In this document: positions 1 to 7,394 of the stretch, one piece after another
Position numbering within the stretch: position 1 is the first letter of the stretch
Layout: the number at the start of each line of letters is the position of its first letter
Origin: an uncultured Neomegalonema sp.
GTDB taxonomy: Bacteria > Pseudomonadota > Alphaproteobacteria > Rhodobacterales > Rhodobacteraceae
Reading direction: 5' to 3'
Length of the DNA: 41,750 bases
Assembly (NCBI GenBank): GCA_937995735.1
Contig: CALKIZ010000054.1
Coordinates: forward strand, 1 to 41,750
Notes under the pieces: model-generated
What the model was told of the DNA's origin: nothing
Databases searched by the model: none
What the model saw: the letters and a program-made list of their open reading frames with translations, nothing else
Made by a program: the position numbers and the translations under genes

Positions 1-113
1 AGTTCATCGAAGGCTGGTACAACCCCTCGCGTCGTCACTCGGCTTTGGGGTACAAGTCGCCAATCAACTACGAAAGGACCGTCACTGAGGGGCTAGAATC
101 TCTAAGCCCATAA
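1..113 (+). CDS. IS3-family transposase (OrfB), C-terminal fragment
   Basis: The frame starting at base 3 is open from the window edge to TAA at 111-113 and encodes 36 residues. It contains WYNPSRRHSALGYKSP, the hallmark C-terminal signature of IS3-family DDE integrases (usually WYNxxRxHSxLGYxSP). This is the end of the retroviral-integrase-type catalytic domain that cuts and joins the element during transposition. The catalytic D, D and E residues lie upstream of the window, so activity cannot be judged. The gene is cut by the window edge, not visibly broken. Confidence 0.9.
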   Translation, partial: FIEGWYNPSRRHSALGYKSPINYERTVTEGLESLSP

Positions 114-139
114 CCGTCCACCAAACCGGGGGAACTCCA
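1..139 (+). mobile_element. Right end of an IS3-family insertion sequence
   Basis: The window opens inside an insertion sequence. The last part of an orfB-type transposase (stop at 111-113) is followed by about 26 bases ending in 5'-CA (137-139), as expected for IS3-family termini that begin TG and end CA. Read inward from the end, the candidate terminal repeat starts TGGAGTTCCCCCGGTTT. The left end, and so the inverted-repeat pairing and target duplication, lie outside the window. The exact boundary is therefore inferred. It falls 6 bases from the stop codon of the neighbouring AbiC-like gene. Confidence 0.8.
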
Positions 140-145
140 TAAATT

Positions 146-1009
146 CTATTGGAAGGCTTCCTCGGCATATCGCTCAGTTACAGTTGGGAAAGCCTCCCCG
201 AAACCGTCGGGAAGATGCTTGAGTATTGAATATCTATTCACCAAAGGTAGAAATTCGTCTTCGCCCAAGTCAGTTGTGCAATTCACAGCAAGAAGTACAA
301 GTTCGCTAGTTGATAGCCTTGCTCGGACAATATTAGTGTAAAACTTTTTTTCCAGTGTGCTAGATCTGTCTATATATTTAATCAAATTATATAGAGTTCG
401 GAAATATACGCCAAGATCGTTTTCATTTTTCAAGTATATTCGGTATCTGTATATATACGAGGGTGTTTTGTTTTTTAATTGATTTGATAGGCTGACGAAA
501 TCCGCCGCCGCTTTTTCCAACATCTCCCTGCCTGTCATGTTAGTGGGGACTGCGTTTTTGTCCGTTACCATCTCGAATTTTGATTCCGAAAATGAATCGA
601 CCGCACGGGACAAATCGGCGAGCATATTAAAAAAGGTACTTTCAAAGTTCTGTTTTTCGATGAATTGATTTTGCTGTTCCATCTGCTCTTTTTGTCCTGC
701 AAGTTCTTCCCGCGTCGCTTTTAGTTCCTCGTATTGCGCTTCAAGCATTTCGCGTTGAAGCTGAAGGTCGCCTCTTTGAAGATAAAGCGTGATCACTATC
801 CCAGCGAAAGCGAGACCTGAGAAAAGCGCGGTGATACCGCCGAACCCGTCTCCGAATTGACCTGTTTTGTTGAAATCGCCGATAGCGAAAATGGTAGCAA
901 ACGCTACGATCCAGATACCTATAACAAACGTGATCGTAGCAATGGAAATACACCACTCCGAATATTTGGAAGAGGTGTCGTGTTCTTCTGTCGGCGGTTT
1001 ATCGTCCAT
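146..1009 (-). CDS. Putative phage abortive-infection membrane protein (putAbiC-like)
   Basis: Encodes 287 residues. Two hydrophobic segments (about 21-43 and 57-79) precede a Gln/Glu-rich coiled coil (about 80-122) ending in QNQFIEKQNFESTFFNML, the most recognisable motif of the putative AbiC family (membrane-anchored proteins linked to lactococcal AbiC). The soluble C-terminal half is predicted cytoplasmic and ends YAEEAFQ, similar to the usual end of the family, so the protein looks full length. In that family the role is proposed to be growth arrest of phage-infected cells; the mechanism is unknown and nothing here shows it directly. The gene is clearly richer in A+T than thrS next to it and abuts an IS end, which suggests recent transfer. 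The ATG is preceded by a weak GAGATGTA ribosome site. No partner toxin or restriction gene is visible. Confidence 0.72.
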   Translation of the reverse strand: MDDKPPTEEHDTSSKYSEWCISIATITFVIGIWIVAFATIFAIGDFNKTGQFGDGFGGITALFSGLAFAGIVITLYLQRGDLQLQREMLEAQYEELKATREELAGQKEQMEQQNQFIEKQNFESTFFNMLADLSRAVDSFSESKFEMVTDKNAVPTNMTGREMLEKAAADFVSLSNQLKNKTPSYIYRYRIYLKNENDLGVYFRTLYNLIKYIDRSSTLEKKFYTNIVRARLSTSELVLLAVNCTTDLGEDEFLPLVNRYSILKHLPDGFGEAFPTVTERYAEEAFQ

Positions 1010-1052
1010 TACATCTCATAATTTTGTGTTCGCTTTTTTCGTATGTTTTATG

Positions 1053-1061
1053 AGTATACCA
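1053..1061 (-). promoter_or_regulatory. Extended -10 promoter candidate for the AbiC-like gene
   Basis: On the minus strand TGGTATACT, an extended -10 (TGnTATAxT type), lies about 44 bases before the ATG at 1009. The -35 region is weak, which an extended -10 can tolerate. This is inferred from consensus match only. Confidence 0.35.
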
Positions 1062-1110
1062 CTGAGAAGATTGATTGCGAGGCTATAACAACGATTACTG
1101 AATGACAGCG

Positions 1111-1194
1111 CAGGCTCTCAGTGCCTGCTGCGCAGCCACTTGCCGCGCGAGACTGCGCTAACGTCACCGATGGTCGCGTTTGCTTTGCAAACGC
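1111..1194 (-). repeat. Two-hairpin dispersed repeat, copy 1 (3' of thrS)
   Basis: Reading on the minus strand from the last base of the thrS stop codon, hairpin 1 is GCGTTTGC-AAA-GCAAACGC (1176-1194), followed by a linker with TTAGCGCAGTC and hairpin 2 AGTGGCTGC-GCA-GCAGGCACT. A homologous 86-base copy sits in the same position after uvrD (21585-21670). Hairpin 2 keeps its pairing although both arms differ between copies. It could act as a transcript end or mRNA stabiliser; no long T-run follows it, so a classical intrinsic terminator is not evident. Confidence 0.75.
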
Positions 1195-3143
1195 TAGCCC
1201 GGCATCTCCGCTTCTTCCGTCAGCATCTCGATGCACTCATCAAGGCGCATGACTTTCTGGCCTTTTTCACCGAGTTTGCGCACCGAGACGGTGTGTTCTT
1301 CCACTTCGTTCCGGCCCACGGCCAGGATATACGGCACGGCTTGGCCTGAATGTTCGCGGACTTTGTAGTTGATCTTCTCGTTACGCAAATCCGCTTCGGC
1401 TCGGATGCCCACGGTGCGCAGGGCTTTGACGACGCTTTCGGCATACTCATCCGCATCCGAGACAATCGTGGTCACGACCACTTGGCGCGGGGAGAGCCAG
1501 AGCGGGAAGCGGCCTCCGGTATTCTCGATCAAGATACCGATGAAACGCTCGAACGATCCCAAAATCGCGCGGTGCATCATCACCGGGCGCACTTTCTCGC
1601 CGCTTTCGGCGACGTATTCCGCCTCTAATCGTTCCGGCAGATTAAAGTCGGCTTGCAGCGTGCCGCATTGCCATTCGCGGCCAATCGCATCGGTTAGTTT
1701 AAAGTCGAGCTTCGGGCCATAGAACGCGCCTTCACCGGGGTCGATTTCATAATCATCGGTGACTTGTTTGACGGCGGCTTCGAGCGCGGCCTCTGCCTTA
1801 TCCCAGACCTCATCTGATCCCACACGGGTTTCAGGGCGGGTAGAAAATTTGATGTCGAATTTCTCGAACCCGAGGTCTTTATAGATGCTGGAGAGCAATT
1901 CGATAAAGGCCGCCGTTTCGGACTCGATTTGATCTTCGGTACAGAAAATATGTGCGTCGTCTTGCACAAACCCGCGCACCCGCATCAGGCCCGACAATGA
2001 TCCTGACGGCTCATAACGGTGACACGACCCGAACTCGGCAAGGCGCAGCGGTAAATCGCGATACGACTTCAGCCCTTGATTGTAGACCTGCACGTGACAG
2101 GGACAGTTCATGGGCTTCAGCGCATTGACGCGCTTTTCATTCGCATGTTCTTCGTCAATCTCGGTGATAAACATGTTCTCGCGGTATTTGTCCCAGTGGC
2201 CGGACTTTTCCCACAGCTTGCGGTCCACGACTTGCGGCGTGCGGATTTCTTTATAATCGGCGGCGGTGAGGCGCTTGCGCATGTAATCTTCCAGCGCGCG
2301 ATAGATGGTCCAGCCATTCGGATGCCAAAACACCATGCCGGGGGCTTCGTCCTGAAAGTGGAACAGCTCCAGCGCTTTACCGAGTTTACGGTGGTCGCGT
2401 TTTTCCGCTTCGGCGCGTTGATGCAGATAAGCATCGAGGTCTTTCTTGCTGCGAAACGCCACACCGTAAATGCGTTGCAGCATCTTATTATTGCTATCGC
2501 CGCGCCAATACGCGCCCGCCACGCCGGTGAGTTTGAAGCAATCCTGAGGGACTTGGCCGGTATGGGCGAGGTGCGGCCCGCGACATAAATCCTGCCAATA
2601 GCCGTGCCAGTACATGCGCAGCGGTTCATCGCCGGGGATGGCGTCAATCAGCTCGACTTTATACGGCTCGTTGTTGTCTTTGTAATGCTGGATAGCGCGC
2701 GGACGATCCCAGACCTCGGTGCGAACCGGGTCTTTCGTCGCGATGATCTCACGCATTTTATGTTCGATCTTCTCGAGGTCTTCGGTCGAAAAAGCCTCTT
2801 CACGGTCAAAGTCGTAGTAAAAACCGTTTTCGATTACCGGACCGATGGTGACTTTGGTATCCGGCCAGATTTCCTGCACCGCGCGGGCCATGATATGCGC
2901 GCAGTCATGCCGGATGAGTTCCAGCGTTTTATCCGCCATCTTGTCGTCTTTGGCGGTGACAATGCCCAAGTTAACGTCTTCGGTCAGCGGACGCGACAGG
3001 TCATCAAGCTGACCATTCACAGTCACAGCCAGCGCGACTTTCGATAGGGATTTAGAAATATCCGCCGCGACCTCTCCGCCTGTTGTTCCGGACGGATAGC
3101 TTCTGGTGGCTCCGTCGGGCAGGGTGATGGTAATATCGGTCAT
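1194..3143 (-). CDS. thrS: Threonine-tRNA ligase
   Basis: Cytoplasmic class II aminoacyl-tRNA synthetase that activates threonine with ATP and charges tRNA-Thr. The 649 residues show the standard order: TGS domain (1-62), editing/second additional domain with [11 protein letters not shown] near residue 75, the class II catalytic core with MNCPCH (first Zn-ligand cysteine) near residue 340, and the anticodon-binding domain from about 550 (SPRQVVV). The ATG at 3143 was chosen because [11 protein letters not shown] starts the TGS domain exactly; the frame stays open upstream, but those 37 codons have no family counterpart. A perfect 9-bp hairpin lies 13 bases before the start, and a dispersed repeat overlaps the stop codon. 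The molybdoenzyme gene lies upstream on the same strand with a 144-bp gap. Confidence 0.97.
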   Translation of the reverse strand: MTDITITLPDGATRSYPSGTTGGEVAADISKSLSKVALAVTVNGQLDDLSRPLTEDVNLGIVTAKDDKMADKTLELIRHDCAHIMARAVQEIWPDTKVTIGPVIENGFYYDFDREEAFSTEDLEKIEHKMREIIATKDPVRTEVWDRPRAIQHYKDNNEPYKVELIDAIPGDEPLRMYWHGYWQDLCRGPHLAHTGQVPQDCFKLTGVAGAYWRGDSNNKMLQRIYGVAFRSKKDLDAYLHQRAEAEKRDHRKLGKALELFHFQDEAPGMVFWHPNGWTIYRALEDYMRKRLTAADYKEIRTPQVVDRKLWEKSGHWDKYRENMFITEIDEEHANEKRVNALKPMNCPCHVQVYNQGLKSYRDLPLRLAEFGSCHRYEPSGSLSGLMRVRGFVQDDAHIFCTEDQIESETAAFIELLSSIYKDLGFEKFDIKFSTRPETRVGSDEVWDKAEAALEAAVKQVTDDYEIDPGEGAFYGPKLDFKLTDAIGREWQCGTLQADFNLPERLEAEYVAESGEKVRPVMMHRAILGSFERFIGILIENTGGRFPLWLSPRQVVVTTIVSDADEYAESVVKALRTVGIRAEADLRNEKINYKVREHSGQAVPYILAVGRNEVEEHTVSVRKLGEKGQKVMRLDECIEMLTEEAEMPG

Positions 3144-3156
3144 AGCTGGATTTCCC

Positions 3157-3181
3157 AAAAGGCTGAATTGAACAGCCTTTT
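3157..3181 (-). promoter_or_regulatory. Hairpin in the thrS leader
   Basis: AAAAGGCTG / CAGCCTTTT form a perfect 9-bp stem with a 7-base loop. On the minus strand the 3' arm runs straight into the GGGA ribosome site (3152-3156) and the ATG at 3143. It could be the terminator of the upstream molybdoenzyme gene (its 3' arm ends in TTTT) or a cis-element controlling thrS. Sequence alone does not decide between them. Confidence 0.5.
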
Positions 3182-3287
3182 CGCGCCATCGGCCCTTGCG
3201 GTCAAGGGAGTGTAGGCTTGGTGGGTTCGAAACATGGGCCGACCTGATCGGCACCGCGTTTGCCCATACCCTGTATGGCGCGCACGG

Positions 3288-3974
3288 CTATGTCTTTTTC
3301 AACCGTTCTTCTCTGATCCGTTTCGCGAGGCCATCCGAAGGCGTTTTTGTTGCTACGCTGTCGTCAATGCCGCGATAGCGCTGTTCACGCCAGGGATCAC
3401 CGTAATTGTGATAGCCAAGACGCTCCCAAAAGCCTTTCACGTCCCATTCGGCTAAGGTCAACCCCCGCAACCATTTCGCGCTCTTCCAGAAATAGAGCTT
3501 CGGCACAACTAGGCGCGCGGGGCCGCCATGTTCCTGGGTTAAGGGTTTGCCGTCAAAGTCGAGGGCGACAAAGGCTTTTCCGCCGGTCAAATCTTCCAGT
3601 TTGAGGTTGGAGGAATACTCACCATCCGCATGGGCTTGCAGGTATTTGGCCCGTGGCTGAACCCCTGCGGCCTCGAATAACGTATCGAGCGAGACTCCAC
3701 GCCAGACGGTGTCCAGCTTTGACCAGCGCGTAACGCAATGAATATCAACGGTAAACTCCTGCATGGGCAGGGCATTGAACGAGGCCCAGTCGAAGGACAG
3801 CGGCGTTTCAACCAGCCCGTCCACGGTGAACGTCCACTCTTCTTTCGGCGTAATGCGCGGTGTCCCGGCGGTAAGGACCGGGAATTTTTCCGTCACACGT
3901 TGCCCCGGCGGAATACGTCCCGAGGGGTCGGCAGGGCGCGCATGGGCGGGGCGGGGGTCAAAGTCTTTAGTCAT
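3288..3974 (-). CDS. Sulfite-oxidase-fold molybdopterin oxidoreductase
   Basis: Encodes 228 residues of the sulfite oxidase / YedY (MsrP) molybdoenzyme fold. HCVTRWSKLDTVWRGV carries the cysteine expected to ligate molybdenum, and the C-terminal half has the family motifs GGPARLVVPKLYFWKSAKW and GFWERLGYHNYGDPW. Unlike periplasmic MsrP (about 330 residues with a twin-arginine signal), this protein has no signal peptide or membrane segment, so it belongs to the short cytosolic group whose substrate is unsettled. No heme subunit (MsrQ-like) is adjacent. ATG 3974 (MTKDFDPRP) was preferred over upstream starts, whose extra 55 codons overlap the rpmI promoter region and look non-coding. The gene diverges from rpmI-rplT. 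Confidence 0.85.
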   Translation of the reverse strand: MTKDFDPRPAHARPADPSGRIPPGQRVTEKFPVLTAGTPRITPKEEWTFTVDGLVETPLSFDWASFNALPMQEFTVDIHCVTRWSKLDTVWRGVSLDTLFEAAGVQPRAKYLQAHADGEYSSNLKLEDLTGGKAFVALDFDGKPLTQEHGGPARLVVPKLYFWKSAKWLRGLTLAEWDVKGFWERLGYHNYGDPWREQRYRGIDDSVATKTPSDGLAKRIREERLKKT

Positions 3975-3989
3975 AACGGTTTCCAAGGG

Positions 3990-4018
3990 TTGCGCAGGGG
4001 TATTGCACCGAGTATACA
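3990..4018 (+). promoter_or_regulatory. Promoter candidate for rpmI-rplT
   Basis: TTGCGC (3990-3995), a 17-base spacer and TATACA (4013-4018) resemble a sigma-70 promoter and leave a leader of about 65 bases before rpmI. Consensus match only. The infC gene that often precedes rpmI is absent, so a promoter here is required. Confidence 0.45.
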
Positions 4019-4089
4019 CTGCGCTCTTGACGATGATCCGGCCAGTGTGGGCTGCCGAGGTCGTCTGAATACGCACTAAGGAGAGCGAA

Positions 4090-4287
4090 ATGCCCAAGAT
4101 GAAGACCAAGTCTGGCGTTAAAAAGCGCTTTAAGATCACGGCCAGTGGTAAGATTAAATCGGCTCAAGCTGGTAAACGCCATGGTATGATTAAAAGAACC
4201 CGTAAGTTTATTCGTGACGCGCGTGGTACAACGGTTCTGTCAGAGCCGGATACCAAGATCGTCAAACAATTCATGCCATACGGCTAA
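4090..4287 (+). CDS. rpmI: 50S ribosomal protein L35
   Basis: A 65-residue, strongly basic protein beginning [21 protein letters not shown], the typical L35 N-terminus, and ending YG. L35 is a structural component of the large ribosomal subunit. A good ribosome site (AAGGAGAG) lies 6 bases before the ATG. rplT follows after 12 bases, the normal co-transcribed pair. infC is not upstream; a divergent molybdoenzyme gene is there instead. Confidence 0.98.
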   Translation: MPKMKTKSGVKKRFKITASGKIKSAQAGKRHGMIKRTRKFIRDARGTTVLSEPDTKIVKQFMPYG

Positions 4288-4299
4288 GGGAGGTTTTGC

Positions 4300-4665
4300 A
4301 TGTCACGAGTAAAACGCGGGACCGTCCAAAAAGCCCGTCACAAAAAAGTAATTGAACAGGCCAAAGGTTACTATGGCCGTCGCAAGAACGTCTTTCGTGT
4401 TGCTAAGCAGGCTGTTGAAAAGTCGCTTCAATACCAATATCGCGACCGTAAAGCCCGCAAACGGAATTTCCGTGCTTTGTGGATTCAGCGAATCAATGCC
4501 GGTGCGCGCGAGCACGGCATGAAATACTCCGAAGTCATCGACGGTCTGAACAAAGCCGGGATCGAGGTTGACCGTAAGGTATTGTCAGATTTGGCAATTA
4601 ACGAGCCGGAAGCATTCGGTGTGATCATCGAACAAGCTAAATCGGCCCGTGCCGCAGCAGCATAA
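4300..4665 (+). CDS. rplT: 50S ribosomal protein L20
   Basis: A 121-residue basic protein with the L20 pattern: the extended N-terminal tail that threads into 23S rRNA ([16 protein letters not shown]), then [16 protein letters not shown] and [15 protein letters not shown]20 is needed early in assembly of the large subunit and in many bacteria represses its own operon. The GGGAGG ribosome site is 6 bases before the ATG. A strong intrinsic terminator follows, and pheST, a common downstream neighbour, is replaced by dusA. Confidence 0.98.
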   Translation: MSRVKRGTVQKARHKKVIEQAKGYYGRRKNVFRVAKQAVEKSLQYQYRDRKARKRNFRALWIQRINAGAREHGMKYSEVIDGLNKAGIEVDRKVLSDLAINEPEAFGVIIEQAKSARAAAA

Positions 4666-4690
4666 ATTGAGCTGTCTGAACGATTTGAAA

Positions 4691-4721
4691 CGCTCGAAGG
4701 GTCTTCCTTCGGGCGTTTTTT
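4691..4721 (+). terminator. Intrinsic terminator after rplT
   Basis: CGCTCGAAGG / CCTTCGGGCG form a 10-bp stem (one G-U pair) with a 5-base loop, followed directly by a run of six T (4716-4721). It is a textbook rho-independent terminator 25 bases after the rplT stop. Confidence 0.92.
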
Positions 4722-4736
4722 ATTGTGGATTTTCAG

Positions 4737-5723
4737 ATGCTTGACCGCCGCATTTCCGTCGCGCCAATGATGGACTGGACGGACCGGCATTGCCGCGTAT
4801 TCCACCGGATGCTCTCCAGACGTGTGCTCCTTTATACCGAGATGGTGACGGCCGCGGCGGTTGTGCATGGGGACCGGGAAAAGCTAATCGGATTTTCTGA
4901 TGTAGAACAACAGATTGCGCTGCAACTTGGTGGTTCTGATCCCGAGATGCTGGCCGAGGCGGTGAAGATTGCCGAAGGCTTTGGTTATCCTGAGATCAAC
5001 CTGAACGTGGGCTGTCCGTCGGATCGTGTGCAATCTGGCTCTTTCGGAGCATGTCTGATGCGCGATCCCGATCTGGTGGCGCGCTGTGTTGACGCGATGC
5101 AAAATGCAGCGCAACATGCTGAAATTACTGTGAAATGTCGTATCGGTGTGGACGAGCAAGACCCAGAAATTGCCTTGCGCGCGTTCATCCGCACCGTATC
5201 CGGGGCCGGCATCCGCAGTTTTACCATTCACGCGCGCAAAGCGTGGCTTGACGGGTTATCGCCGAAAGAAAATCGGACGATCCCGCCACTCAATTATCCG
5301 CTGGTGCGAGAAATAAAAGAAGAAAATCAAAAGCTTGAGATCGTCCTGAATGGCGGCGTCGAGACAATAGACCAAGTGCGCCAGCATCTTGCTGATGGTT
5401 TTGACGGCGTGATGATCGGGCGGGCGGCCTATCATGATCCGGGCAATGTGGTCGCTGAAATGGACACGCTTTTTGGTGGAGAACCCTCGAAAAACCCCGG
5501 TAAAATCGTGAAACAGATGGCGGAGTATGTTGAAATCCAGAAAAGCCACGGCGTGCGCTTGAACTCGATTTCCCGCCATATGCTCGGACTTTTCAGTGGG
5601 TTAAGGGGCGCAAAAGCGTGGCGGCGCTATATTGCGGAACATGCGCATTTGCCGGAGGCCGGGCCGGAAACTTTGTTAAAAGCCCTCGAATGCGTTGAAA
5701 TTCCTGAAACCATCGATGCCTGA
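4737..5723 (+). CDS. dusA: tRNA-dihydrouridine synthase A
   Basis: Flavin-dependent reductase that makes dihydrouridine in the tRNA D-loop (positions 20/20a for DusA). A TIM-barrel protein of 328 residues with SVAPMMDWTDRHCR at the N-terminus (FMN phosphate site and the DusA-specific MDWTDRHCR), LQLGG, EINLNVGCPSDRV with the catalytic cysteine in the V-G-C-P motif, and VKCRIGVD. ATG 4737 has a weak TGGA ribosome site 7 bases upstream; a GTG at 4725 in the same frame would add four residues. Either start lies within 16 bases of the rplT terminator, leaving no room for a separate promoter, so expression probably depends on read-through. Its stop overlaps the ATG of the next gene. Confidence 0.94.
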   Translation: MLDRRISVAPMMDWTDRHCRVFHRMLSRRVLLYTEMVTAAAVVHGDREKLIGFSDVEQQIALQLGGSDPEMLAEAVKIAEGFGYPEINLNVGCPSDRVQSGSFGACLMRDPDLVARCVDAMQNAAQHAEITVKCRIGVDEQDPEIALRAFIRTVSGAGIRSFTIHARKAWLDGLSPKENRTIPPLNYPLVREIKEENQKLEIVLNGGVETIDQVRQHLADGFDGVMIGRAAYHDPGNVVAEMDTLFGGEPSKNPGKIVKQMAEYVEIQKSHGVRLNSISRHMLGLFSGLRGAKAWRRYIAEHAHLPEAGPETLLKALECVEIPETIDA

Positions 5724-6513
5724 TCCTCTATCTGACTATACCGTCCGGGGCTGGACCGTTTTTGAGCCGGAACCGGCGATGCTGACTTGGGCGCAGGCTT
5801 GCGCGCCCGTCGCGGCACAGCTTTCGGGTGATCCAGAACACGCGCATTGGTGGCGTTGTGACGGAACGTGGTTCGCGGGTGTCAATGTGCTGCCCAATGC
5901 CGCCGATGGATCGGTGATCGAGTCGCGCGTCCCGATTCTCTCCGGTGCGGCCATATCATTTGTTCGCGACTCGCTTGGCTATGGCGCGTTCGCTTTTGAT
6001 GCCGCCCAGATTTCCATCGTCACATCGGGCTATCCCCGCCAAGGCATTGAGGAAACCGATGCCGCTTTTCGCTATCGGGTGAAACGGTTTGCCGCGCATG
6101 TTGACGGGTTAGAGCGGATCATGCCGGATCGCCGCCGCAAGCTGTCCGAGACACATGGGTTTTTGCTCGGCATACCGCTCGGAGATACGACGGCGGAAGA
6201 GGGCGCATTTGTCGTTTGGGAAGGCTCGCACGAAGTCATGCGCTCGGCATTTCGCGCGCGTTTCAAGGGCATCCCGTCATCCGATTGGCGCAGTCTCGAC
6301 ATCACGGATGCCTATACCGAAGCCCGTCGCCATGTGTTTGAAACCTGCACACCGGTCGAACTGGCCCCCGGTTTAGGCAGCGCATATGTCATGCATCCGC
6401 TTGCTGTGCATGGCGTTGCCCCGTGGCGCGGGCCGGATAATGCGCCGCGCGCCATTGCGTATTTTCGCCCCGATACATTTGAGAGCGACCCGCAAAAATG
6501 GCTGGACCAATAA
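5716..6513 (+). CDS. Phytanoyl-CoA dioxygenase-like (2OG/Fe(II)) protein
   Basis: Encodes 265 residues. The C-terminal half matches the PhyH-type double-stranded beta-helix: ETHGFLLGIPLGD, EEGAFVVWEGSHEVM and a distal HPLAVHGVAPW followed by RAIAYFRP, consistent with a late iron-binding histidine and the arginine that holds 2-oxoglutarate. Such enzymes hydroxylate small molecules using oxygen and 2-oxoglutarate; the substrate here is unknown. ATG 5716 overlaps the dusA stop (ATGCCTGA), so the two genes are translationally linked. A start seven codons upstream at 5695 is possible. The last codons overlap the terminator of the convergent liv operon. Confidence 0.72.
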   Translation: MPDPLSDYTVRGWTVFEPEPAMLTWAQACAPVAAQLSGDPEHAHWWRCDGTWFAGVNVLPNAADGSVIESRVPILSGAAISFVRDSLGYGAFAFDAAQISIVTSGYPRQGIEETDAAFRYRVKRFAAHVDGLERIMPDRRRKLSETHGFLLGIPLGDTTAEEGAFVVWEGSHEVMRSAFRARFKGIPSSDWRSLDITDAYTEARRHVFETCTPVELAPGLGSAYVMHPLAVHGVAPWRGPDNAPRAIAYFRPDTFESDPQKWLDQ

Positions 6514-6524
6514 CGCCCCAGCCA
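6494..6524 (-). terminator. Intrinsic terminator of the liv operon
   Basis: On the minus strand, just beyond the livF stop (6528), TGGCTGG / CCAGCCA form a 7-bp stem with a 12-base loop followed by TTTTT. It lies over the last codons of the convergent PhyH-like gene. Confidence 0.7.
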
Positions 6525-6527
6525 AAT

Positions 6528-7394
6528 CTAACCACCCAAAAACAGTTGCCCGACTTTCGGATTGGCGAGCAGTTCATCGCCTTTGCCCGCGATGGCCACT
6601 TCGCCGGAAACGAGCACATAGCCAATATCGGCAAACTCGAGTCCCTTTTTCGCGTTCTGCTCGACCATGATAATGGTTTTCCCGTCGCGCCGTTGCAGGT
6701 CATCGAGGATTTCAAACACCATATCAATGAAGCGCGGCTCCAACCCGATGGACGGCTCGTCCACCAACAGCACCTCCGGGTTCATCACCAGCGCCCGCGA
6801 GATTTCAAGCAAGCGACGCTCGCCGCCCGACAGAACTTTCGCCTGATGCTTACGGCGCGCGGCAAGGCGTGGGTATTTGTCGAAAACCATCTCAGCGGAT
6901 TGTTTCGCCTCGGCGGGCTGGTCTTTCAGAAAGCCCCCCATCCAGAGATTCTCTTCCACGGTCATGCCGGGAAAGACGGACTTATCCTGAAGGATATAGG
7001 CGATACCCGCATTCGCCAGTTTTTCGCTCGGCGTCAATTTCGTGACGTCTTCGCCATTCACCACGATCTTGCCACCGAAGATATTCGTGAATCCGAAAAT
7101 AGAATGAAGGATTGTCGATTTACCCGCACCATTCGGCCCGATCAGGCACAGCGATTGCCCTTTGCCAACGCGCAAATCAATGTCGTGCAGAATCTCCATT
7201 TTTCCATACCCGGCGCGCAGGTTTTGGATCGAGACATGCGCCTCGCCATTGGAGAGTTCTTCAAGACGGGAGACGGGGATTTCTTCGGCAATCGCCGCGA
7301 CTTGCCGCGTGACATCTTCGACGGAAATGACGGTATCGACACCGCCCGCACCATATCCGCTGACTGGTTTTTTCTGTTCGTTAGGCTCGCTCAT
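6528..7394 (-). CDS. livF: ABC transporter ATP-binding protein, LivF type
   Basis: ATPase subunit of a branched-chain-amino-acid-type (HAAT) importer, on the cytoplasmic face. Visible are Walker A GPNGAGKST, ABC signature LSGGERRLLEISRAL and Walker B VLLVDEPSIGLEP. At 288 residues it is about 50 longer than ordinary LivF because of an N-terminal extension (about 1-48, with GYGAGGVDTVISVEDVTRQV) before the first strand SIQNLRAGYGKMEIL. ATG 7394 overlaps the livG stop (TAATG), which supports this start. It is the last gene of the liv set and is followed by an intrinsic terminator. The true substrate may not be an amino acid, because HAAT importers also carry diacids, amides and urea. Confidence 0.92.
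   Translation of the reverse strand: MSEPNEQKKPVSGYGAGGVDTVISVEDVTRQVAAIAEEIPVSRLEELSNGEAHVSIQNLRAGYGKMEILHDIDLRVGKGQSLCLIGPNGAGKSTILHSIFGFTNIFGGKIVVNGEDVTKLTPSEKLANAGIAYILQDKSVFPGMTVEENLWMGGFLKDQPAEAKQSAEMVFDKYPRLAARRKHQAKVLSGGERRLLEISRALVMNPEVLLVDEPSIGLEPRFIDMVFEILDDLQRRDGKTIIMVEQNAKKGLEFADIGYVLVSGEVAIAGKGDELLANPKVGQLFLGG

Noticed and set aside
3144-3254. N-terminal extension of 37 codons on thrS
   Set aside because: The TGS domain begins exactly at ATG 3143 and the extension covers the leader hairpin; no family member has such a segment.
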